Shown: one piece after another, positions 55,101-64,000 of the stretch | Layout: each line of letters opens with the position of its first letter | Numbering within the stretch: position 1 is the stretch's first letter | NCBI GenBank assembly: GCA_013433145.1 | Contig: CM024179.1 | Coordinates: 8,901,300-8,965,299, forward strand | Source of the DNA: Ascaris suum | Lineage: Eukaryota > Nematoda > Chromadorea > Rhabditida > Ascarididae | DNA: 64,000 nucleotides | Direction of reading: 5' to 3' | Translations under genes and position numbers: made by a program | Notes under the pieces: model-generated | The model's database searches: none | Seen by the model: only the letters and a program-made list of their open reading frames with translations | Told to the model about the DNA's origin: nothing

Positions 55101-58100
55101 GCAATAAAATAAAATGTGAACGCCGCTAACTTGAGATCCAACATTCTAATATTTATATTTTCTCTCTCTAAATGAAATTTATAACTCATCCTCATTTAAA
55201 TGCATAGAAATTATATCAGCAATCTTAACCGAAATTTATTACTTCAAACGAAAATTCCCATATAAAATTGCCTAGAATTAAAAACTAAGATACGCTATTA
55301 GTGCATCGAATAATAAATCCGCATCGATGCCCTTTATTCTAAAGCTCAAAAAACAAAAGTATGAAGAAAAAAATAAAATATTCACATATAAGAACACTTA
55401 CGTACTGCCTTTCTATAGGCAAGACATGCAGCCGAGTTATTCTTCTGCTCCATAAACTCATGACCTATGAGAGTCCAAACCGATGAATTATTCGGATTCA
55501 ACTTGAGAGATCGTTGCAGGAAAACTACCGATTTCTCATGATCGCCTCGTAAACTATAGTAATTTGCTGAAAACTTCACTATCTATCAAATTCTTGTCAA
55601 CTTCTTTTTAAAAAAATTTCCTTACCTAACTGATACCCATTTATTCAAAAACATTGATAACAATTTCACATATTGTAGTATGAATGCGCATTCCTCACCG
55701 ACATATCAAGTAGTACTCAAAATTGCTAGCGACTGCTTGAAGTCATTTCATCGCTCAATTCGGGTCTTAAATGAATAAAGCTCAACTGCAACTTAGTTAT
55801 GAACATCGCATACGAATAACTGAAATTAATATTAATAAGGAAAGCTACTTCCTATATGGGGTTAACTTGGATTTCAATATATTCCAGCTATGATATTCCT
55901 TAAAATTATTTCATTTCTGCCAATGATTAATTAAGAATTTGGTTCCAACTATTCTTAAAACACCAAAATAATCAAAAAACATAAATGAGAATCAAAATTA
56001 TCGCCTTATTATCCCACGAAAAATTAAAAAACATTTATGGATTCCATGAAGAAATAATACACATATCCATAAAAATCGACACAACAACAATTCCCTTACC
56101 AACAGCACAACAAACTTCCCAAGAGAATTTATGAGTCTTGTAGAAAGAATGAGCCAAACTCGCTAGTTCGGAACGCAATCCCTGAAAGCCGTTTTTCTTT
56201 TACGGATTTGATGTCTGTAGAGAAAAGTTAAGGTTGACCGAAAAATATCAGAAATTAATAGATGAATCTAATACTACAGGAAAAACTTTCCTGACGAATA
56301 TGACTTCCAACCGGATCCAACCGGATTTCCACCGTTACAAATCATACCGGAATGAGCATAAAATAGAAGGTGAAAAAGCACCAATAATTCAAGCTCAATT
56401 TGAGATGCTAATTTCCCATCTTTTCGACTCCTCACCCCCTTCATAAATTCTCAATTGCAACAAATATCAAACAAGTACTAGTTATAAAATATAATAATAA
56501 AGTCAAATTTCATTAATATTAATTACTATATGTGATATTTCAATCAATCGTCGTATTTTACTAGTATATCAGTACTTCCACCTAATAAAACTAACATAAA
56601 AATAACAATAAACAAAATGAAATACGAAATTTATCATATTTTGAGGGTAAACATATCAACTATTAGGTAAAATTACACCCAAATGAGAGCAAATTGCTTA
56701 AGAATAGAAAATAAATTTGAAAATATATAATTTCCGATGAAAAAAAAAAGAAAAAAAAAAACAACTTACCCTAACAAATAATGAATCGGAATATAAGTGC
56801 AATTGATCGACACGAAATGGATCCTCGTTACGTGCCTTTTCAAACATTTCTAACGCCAAATCATGCTCTGCAATGCTCATTCCTCACTTATCCACCTTAC
56901 TTCAACGCAAATCGATCCTTAACTCTTATATCATATGACACTCAAATTAGACGTAGCAAAAATACCGATGCAACCTAATTTTCTCCTCATTTCAAAGATT
57001 ACATAGCCCGTTCATCTCCTTTACTCAAAAGAGATCATTTATTTTTCAACCCACCCTTCGCTCCTCTTGTTATAGGTAATAACGTAACAATTATTTATTA
57101 TCCGTTTTGCTTAATTTTCCTTCGTTCCGCCATTCCTCGCATGCATAGCACACTATTCGTCCTTCCCGCATCCCCTTTCAAGGATTAGTTATTTCTCCTC
57201 TTCGCCCCCACCCCCTCTACAGCAAAGAACATAGTTTTTTTGCTAAGCACCCCCCCCCCACCCTAAAAAGCAATAACACTTCCAGCTCAAACAGTCAATA
57301 GTATAATACTTCGAACGATTTCTACCTTGCATATAGTTAAGTGCAGCGGCAGTTTGACTAATAAGATATGGCATATCGCCAAAGCCCGATTCGCCGATCT
57401 TTTCATATTCATCGAGTGCTGTTTTATGCAAATGGAAGCGAAATAATAAATCTGCCTTGAAGAATCGATAAATCCAATATTCAGCATCCGCATACTCCTC
57501 TGCGTCCGCCTTAATTAGCATATTTTGAAATGTAAATAAACGGAAAACAACTTTTTTTGCATAATTTAATCAAATCCACTTAATCCATAGATTTCAGTAA
57601 TATCAGCAACTGAATATTTTCTTTCAATCTCATTTCTGCAGCCAATGCAACGCGATATGGCTTTCGATATTCATTTCCGTATTTTAAGCGCAAGAAAACT
57701 GATTACCTCCTTATTAAAAACAATTCACTTCAAATCCAGTATTTAAGATGACTCACTAGGACATGAAAAATAAAAAGGAAAGAAGGTTCTTGCGGTCACT
57801 GAGGTAAGATCCCTTTAAAAACAAGATACCTTATCAGGGCTTGAAATGAGATGCGCTAGCTCCTGCCATGAAGGCCAAAAACTGCGGTTCGCGAGCACCG
57901 ATTCGACGAATGCTTCCTCTGCCTTGTCGACCAATTTGAGGCTTAATCTGACCTTACCCAACCTGAACGCCATCGGATAAGCACTATTAGTAAATACCGA
58001 TTCTTCAGTACTCTTAAAAATAAATAAATAATGAGCTAGTTTAGTGGAGGACACTGCAGGATCTGCGGTCAGCCTTCATTTTGCTCAAGAGAAGGTTGAA

Positions 58101-61100
58101 AATGAGGGTCTATCACCATCTTTTTGATCGCAACCACCAAGCAGTACTGGCTTTTTGGTCGCAACCGCCAAGCAGTGTTGGCATTTGAAATCCCGAAACT
58201 CCAGGACGTAGAACGAAAGGTTTACCAAAGCCAGCACTACCACAAAGACATCCGGACCTCATAAAGTGCTTTTTCAACTACTATAGTAACACAAAAATAT
58301 GGAAAAAAATGCACAATCAGGAACAACATTAGTTCGACCTGGAGCTACAACTGCTTTTAAAGGGTGAATAGGCCATATTCCTTCCAGCATTTAAGTGTTC
58401 TCCATATGTAGGTGACCAGCGCAGAAAAAGCCTTCTATACTTAATATGCCGCTTATATCGAAAAGGCACCGAAGATAGACACATACAAATACGTACCGGA
58501 ATAACCAACAATAGACCTTGAAAATTTCCACGCAAATTCAAGGATATATGCAAATGTGTATCAACACAGAATGTAAAATTCTATTCAAAAATGAATGGTA
58601 CCTCTGGAATGTGGAAATTTATATCACCTTCGATCATCCAACAAAAGTACTTACCTCCAACTTAGGAGTTTTTATGTATGGACGGCGTGAGTCGACGTTG
58701 AATCTTTCATAGTTGGTTAAAAGCTATGAAAGATTTACTACGGATGCATCACATTGATAAACAAATACTTCACTCCATAGCTGACCCAAACTCTTTCTTT
58801 TCTTTGCTATTAGATCATCAGGTAGGAAAATAACCGAGGCTGACCATTTCACTATGCTTTGTAGCAGCTTCCTTTAAATTACCCTGCACTGAGTTCGACC
58901 AATCCAAGTCTCACTGGGTGCAAAGCCTGTCTGGTCTTCACGACCTTGCCTTCATTATACAACCCTCCACCTCTGGCCCAGAAAAAGAATCCCCTACGCT
59001 AAAATGGTACGCAGGAATTGCTGGAAAATCTGAACGCACAACTAGAATCAAATAAACGAGCCACCAAATATGACATACACGTAGAAGAGGAAGGCGTCGA
59101 AATACTGTGGCGCCCGAGTGCCCAATTCGCATAGCTCAGCATGCAAAGCATCCATGTCGCTGTTATCGTACTCAATGCGACGATCTATCGCATCTGCTTC
59201 ACTCTCAAGGCGGTTCTTCTCATATGCCTTTAACCCACAAATTATGCAAATTGAGTGAAAAACCTACGCTGTTTCGTTATATGCAAACTATTGAGCGTGA
59301 TTCACACCAATGAGCAAAATATCGTATCTGCTGGTTTATACCGCTGCAAATACACCAGTTTGCTGGTTTATACCGCTGGAAATACACCGTATTTCAATCA
59401 GATAAGGAAATATGTCTTTTCTGGTATACTGCTTGGCTATGAAAGGAAAAAAAAGAAAGCATATTTCATGCGGCCGTTTACTTAATTAGTAGTTCATCTG
59501 ATAGTAATTTGGGACAAAAACCATGACATTATAATTTCCAAGAATATTTTTAAAAAACGCTTCAAAAAAAAAGACCTACCAAATATTTTGCCCAGTAATA
59601 CATGAAACAATCGTAGGGCGATTCGTCTTTAATCTTCTCAAGGAAATAGGCTGCACGATGAAATTCACCATTCACCATTAGAGAACGACCTAAACGATAA
59701 TTACCCCTATTGATTACTCCACAAATCTTCCAGGTAATAATGATATGTAAAGATAAAATACAAAAAATTTCCAAATAAAAGTGCTATATGCAAATATATC
59801 TCTCGCATTTCAAATATGAAAATCATTACAATAGTCTTAGAACTACTTGAATAACTCCAAATTTCCTAATCCAACTTTCTAAGGTGCTCATTCACTGCAT
59901 TTCACCAACTTCAATAAATTTATGCAAGTCGGATTTATAACTGAGAATAATGGTTTTCTTGCAATTGAAGCAAAAATTTACTAACTTTTGGCTTCTATTA
60001 CATTGGGCTATATAAAAGAGCCTAGGCCCTAATGAAAAGGCACTAGAGGTATGGCAATGAAGACATACAGTGAATGTCCCACTAACACAAGCAACATCTA
60101 TCTACACATGAAGACATACCTCTCACAAACTAAACACCTGAGAATACCTTCAGTCACTCTCCAACTGTCCATCGCATCGTTTCCGCAGACAGAAGCCGCT
60201 TTCAACAATCCGCTCAAAATATCTAAATTTATGCAAAAAAAAAAAAAAAAACGCGCAGCAATAATCGAAAAAATTTCTTCGCCTTATATATGCAAAATGA
60301 CTTACCAAAATTAGCTCGAGCGAGTATAGTTGCAGATCGAGATGAAGATTCCATTTGAACAAGAGAATTTCCTTTCAACGCATATGCTTTATGCCATTCA
60401 TCAGGTGCATAGAATATCAATTCATTAGCCCTAAAATTAATGCCTTAAGCGATTGATTGAATTTCATTCCCTTTAGAAATAATCTGTTAAAACAAAATTC
60501 TCATCAACTATAAATATTTGGATTCAATAAAATGCATCAATCTTTTTTTTTTTTTTTTTTGAAGAGAGCAACTCAAAAAGCAAACTCCCTCATTTTTATC
60601 TCTTTATACGAATATCTTCAAAAAAGGACAGACATTAAAGCAATATTTTAATAACTTAGAAACAAAAATTGAACATAAGAACGATACTATCAAACTGCAA
60701 AAAAAAAAAACCCCCGCATTTTTTAAATCGGAGTTTATCATCGCATTTTATCATATATTGAGAAATTTATCAGAGGAGTTAAGTTTCTTTTAAATATATG
60801 ATAGCTTTAAGGCAATACTAAGAAATTTTAAAGCCATCTAAAAAAACATACATTTTATTTCGGGTGGGCAATAAAATAGCCGCAAAGAGATTATTGCTGA
60901 AAAAGTTATAGCAATAAAGCGCTAAAGGTTTTTCTAAAGTCAACAAAAAATGGGATAATGCCATATATCAATAAAGTAACTTATCGAAAATACGCAATAT
61001 TTCATCTCATCGAATAAATGAAAATAAAATACATACAAAAACATGTGAACCCTTATTCCAATCGTTGGTGGAGTAAATGCGAACTTAATCAAAATGGTCA

Positions 61101-61311
61101 AAAGTTGAATAAACCTTAAAATATAGCATCGAATTATAAATTATCCCTTATCAGTGTTACTATTAAGATACGAAATGATGAAATAAAATACAATTTGAAT
61201 GGAATTAATAAATTAAACCAACCATTTAACACTATCGAATATACATCGACGTTCACATTCAGCGGCAAGCCAATGAAGATCACTTAATACAGCAGCACCC
61301 CAATGTGTCAT
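52151..61311 (-). CDS. cdc-23: Anaphase-promoting complex subunit CDC23/APC8 (14 exons, 618 aa)
   Basis: Minus-strand exons: 61311-61223, 60430-60306, 59689-59580, 59227-59079, 57962-57830, 57509-57326, 56867-56770, 56181-56100, 55566-55402, 54967-54859, 54615-54478, 53989-53911, 53335-53219 and 52429-52151. All junctions keep frame, giving 618 residues (human about 597). The protein is a stack of TPR helices along its length. Diagnostic stretches are [17 protein letters not shown] (about 354-370), [20 protein letters not shown] (384-403), [14 protein letters not shown] (419-432) and [11 protein letters not shown] (527-537). CDC23 is a scaffold subunit of the APC/C ubiquitin ligase that triggers anaphase. 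The start ATG follows an in-frame TAA. Exon 3 has a second in-frame acceptor at 59716 adding nine codons. The extreme C-terminus after about residue 585 is uncertain: a donor-like GTATAT lies after QPTVG and could splice to another exon. Confidence 0.95.
58121..58182. repeat. 31-bp direct duplication
   Basis: TTTTTGATCGCAACCACCAA and its continuation (58121-58151) is repeated at 58152-58182 as TTTTTGGTCGCAACCGCCAA and continuation, with four substitutions. It lies in a GC-richer patch of a cdc-23 intron. Confidence 0.85.
58834..59055 (+). pseudogene. Coding-like plus-strand segment inside a cdc-23 intron
   Basis: A stop-to-stop frame of 73 codons without an internal ATG start lies antisense in the intron between cdc-23 exons 4 and 5. 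It has higher GC than its surroundings and a balanced composition ([20 protein letters not shown], then [14 protein letters not shown]). It may be a remnant of an inserted element, with 58518-58712 (another plus-strand frame) as a second piece. I do not recognise the source. Confidence 0.25.
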
Positions 61312-62790
61312 TTGCAATCGTCTACCTTAATTAAAGACAACGAACAACCGTTGATAATCTCAAGTGATAAGAAAAATCTATCGATAAGATATCTTTATTA
61401 GCCGATGATGACAAAATGAATTAGATTTAGCAAAAAAAAAATTTCTAGCGTATTCTAATCACGTTTGATAAACTTAAACGCATAATAAACTCTAATTAAA
61501 TAAATAATTAGATTCTATAAACGATGAAATAAAATCAAATGAAATATATAAATCTAACGAAAAAAAAAGAAGAAGAAAAAAAATCGCCCAATAGAAATAG
61601 ATCTAAACATCTAAATTCGTTTAAAAATGCGAAATTTTTTGAGGATAAAATTGAAAAAAAAAAAGAAATTTTTGGAAAAAATTATCGAATTTTATCAATA
61701 GACAACTTAATATAAATAATTAATTATATTATTTATTATTATAGCATAAATGATTGTAATATTTAAAAAAAAAAGAATATTTGTGCAGTGAAAATAATCA
61801 TAAATACGTCTTTCATTTCTCTGATTAAAATATAAGCTGATAATTGACAAGAATTTAGCTATTTATTAATATTTTAATGTTATTGCAATTAAGATTCGAA
61901 TGAAAAAAAAATTTTTTTTGTTCCTTCCGTATATTTGAACAATATTTAGAAAAGACCAGCATCGATACAAGACATAGAGGAACTAAAAAGTGACATTTTT
62001 AAAGAATTGAAGTGGGGAAGCAAGGGGGAACGAGGCGGAATAGGTGGGAGGGGGGGGGGGGGGGGGAGGGAGGAGAGGGAAGAGGATAAAACAGTGAAAG
62101 TCGTTGCTCAACCGTATACGAATACATAAAGTGCACGTGAACAAGCTTAGTATATCCTCGATGATAGTTCACCAGCACCATATCCGGCTAGGATTTCATG
62201 CTTCGTTTTACCGCCTTTCAATTTACATGTATTGATAGAACTGGTGCAGTTACTAAACCGTAATATGTTTTCATTTTCAACCGTGTGTCTAGGTAGTTTC
62301 CATCCTCGTCCAGGTGCGTCTAGACAGTCGCTCCATCTCCAACTGTCGCAAATCCATGGCGTTATTCTACGCCTAGACTTACCGTCAGGTTCATTCCTCG
62401 CTATGAATATGCTAATATGTTGATTACGTATTCAAAATTCAATGCGATCTGTGAAGATGTTGCCATTTTCATTGGCCAGTTACTGCACTGTTACGTATTT
62501 GACTCATCGTTTATTTATCGGCCGTTTTACTCAACCATCGATTCTTTAAGGATTTCCTACATTCCAATATTGTTTACCTTATATACATCCATAGACTCAA
62601 ATATTGTCTTACTTTACTTTATTTATTTATATTTTTTTAATTTTTATTTCTTTCAACAAGAAGCAGTTTTATTTGCGAGAATATGTGGATTATACTACTA
62701 TTACTATCGCTACCACTATCGCTCCTCGATTGTGACGTTTGGTGTCCACGAGTAAACCTCACCTTCATGTGTATGTTGCGACAAAAGTAG
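61312..62790. other. Upstream region of cdc-23
   Basis: AT-rich to about 61990, then a G17 tract (62050-62066) in a purine-rich patch. A minus-strand open stretch near 62365-62190 (for example MDLRQLEMERLSRRTW) could be part of an upstream gene or a 5' exon, but no splice to cdc-23 is evident. The 5' UTR or trans-splice site of cdc-23 was not located. Confidence 0.4.
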
Positions 62791-63009
62791 TTGTCACCAT
62801 TTAATTTCGTTTTCATTACTCCTGAAATGTATCCTCCTGTCCGAGGTGTGAGAACTCGACCTCAAACTTTGCACCAACAGGGCAATCATTTCGGGAAAAG
62901 GGAAGGGAAGGAGAGCCTCAATTTGCAACTGTGTCGTGAAGCCTTGTCATCTGCTGCGGTGCCGGAAAATCGCTCGAAAAACACGAGCATGAAACGACCG
63001 ATGGTATAG
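62791..63009 (+). other. GC-richer, mobile-element-like stretch
   Basis: From about 62790 to 63320 the base composition rises. A 72-codon plus-strand frame (62791-63009; SLNLQLCREALSSAAVPENR) and a minus-strand open stretch (FPFSRNDCPVGAKFEVEFSH) overlap. The sequence next to the minisatellite at 63.6 kb suggests a decayed mobile element, but I see no terminal repeat or recognisable transposase or polymerase motif. Confidence 0.25.
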
Positions 63010-63555
63010 GATGAGAAAATGATGCTTATTTAATTTTACGCTTCAATTTTTATGGAGATACAGATAAGCGCATTAGAAAACACTTAAACTTCGGCCATGC
63101 TCTCCGGTCAATTGTGACCCGAAAAAAATGCATTTCTGCTGTGCGCCGCCCCCCTCCCTCCCCCTCCCGCTCCTGCTACCCCTTCCTTCAAGTGTATTTG
63201 GACCAAAGGAGGCAACGCGACCAATTTTTAAGAAAGCGGGATTAGTCGCAAGACCGGGACGGTCGAAAATGTCAGAATATGTTGGTGGGTGAAATCCGGC
63301 CTGAGCGGGGGTCGGAAGTCAGATTTGGCGCAATCTTGGCTCAAATATTGATGAGTCGTTTTATTGCGTAATGAATCATGGAGACTTTTTTCACATTTCT
63401 TCACTTATGGTCAAAGGTTTTATATTCAGAGATGGAGAGGGGATTCATCTTATTGCACTCCTTTCTACTGAGCATTAGTGTTGATATTAAAGACTGCGAA
63501 ATGTAGGACCTTCTGAGCAAGATTCGCATATACCAGAAATCTCGAGGATCCCGTG

Positions 63556-63835
63556 CCTCGAATTCCAGATGTTACACGCTGATACACACCTCGGACAAGA
63601 TCGGGTTCAGCGAGGCACGGGTTCCCGTACCTGGAAGTCCAGATGTTGCAGAATGATACCGACCTCCGGCAAGATCGAGTTCAACGAGGCACGGTTCTCG
63701 TACCTCGAGGTCCAGATGTTGCAGGATGATACCGACCTCCGGCAAGATCGAGTTGAACGAGGCGCGCGTTCCCGTGCCTCGAATTCTATAAGTTACAGGC
63801 TGATACCGACCTTGGGTAAGATCGGGTTTAACTCA
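63556..63835. repeat. GC-rich minisatellite, about 74-bp unit, nearly four copies
   Basis: Units contain CGAGGCACGGTTC, CCAGATGTTGCAG, GATACCGACC and CAAGATCGAGTT in the same order. The two best-aligned units are 74 and 73 bases, starting near 63618 and 63692; a third starts near 63765 and a partial one precedes. The unit length is not a multiple of three, so the 91-codon frame across it (63569-63844) does not read the same protein in each unit and is probably not coding. Confidence 0.8.
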
Positions 63836-64000
63836 TATCCATGATAAGAAGGTACGGCAAGTGAAGGTACTGAAAAAGATCGCCACAACATAATTCTAGT
63901 GGAACAACTAACTACAAAATAGCAAAAATGATTAAAAATAACGTAATTATTTATTTTTTTCGATGTTTTTTCTAACTTTGGAAGATTGAAACAAACAGTA

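Noticed and set aside
57590..57650. Candidate extra cdc-23 exon after CTGCAG
   Set aside because: No phase works without a stop, and exon 57962-57830 joined directly to 57509-57326 aligns with the family without a gap.
63569..63844. 91-codon open frame as a repeat protein
   Set aside because: The 73-74 bp unit is not a multiple of three, so units are read in different frames.

Overview
This window is nuclear DNA of a multicellular animal, almost certainly a nematode. It is strongly AT-rich and gene-poor. The protein-coding genes are split by many introns with GT..AG ends. Two short-chain dehydrogenases have the layout typical of the expanded nematode families, and the window contains sequences that closely resemble the nematode spliced leader SL1. 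I cannot name the species.

I could assemble five multi-exon genes exon by exon, checking reading phase at every junction. (1) 17872-19980, plus strand: a small protein of 159 residues with four predicted membrane spans and no family I recognise; a dense group of GATA motifs lies just upstream. (2) 24161-28424, plus: YJU2/CCDC94, a zinc-binding step-one pre-mRNA splicing factor, six exons, 344 residues. (3) 30175-36505, plus: a classical short-chain dehydrogenase/reductase (SDR), eight exons, 277 residues, in which the catalytic lysine of the YxxxK motif is serine. (4) 43175-48736, plus: its tandem paralogue, eight exons, 276 residues, with identical splice phases and mostly identical exon lengths, and with a complete YxxxK motif. 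(5) 61311-52151, minus: CDC23/APC8, a TPR subunit of the anaphase-promoting complex, fourteen exons, 618 residues.

The genes do not form one pathway. YJU2 (splicing) and CDC23 (cell-cycle ubiquitin ligase) are housekeeping genes; the SDR pair is a local duplication that has diverged at cofactor and catalytic positions. The gaps between plus-strand genes (about 1.7 to 6.7 kb) are too long for a typical trans-spliced operon.

The remaining sequence is intergenic or intronic: 1-17.6 kb, 20.0-24.1 kb, 36.5-43.2 kb, 48.7-52.1 kb and 61.3-64.0 kb. It carries long AT microsatellites, TTTA and GA repeats, minisatellites and at least fourteen uninterrupted C or G tracts of 10 to 24 bases.

The most unusual items are five tandem 25-bp SL1-like units inside an intron of the first SDR gene, with a related single copy at 16.9 kb that shares a downstream tail; a GC-rich island near 16.5 kb; a perfect palindrome at 50.66 kb separating a purine-rich arm from a pyrimidine-rich arm; and the SDR paralogue lacking its catalytic lysine. 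All gene models come from reading the sequence alone; no transcript data or database search was available.
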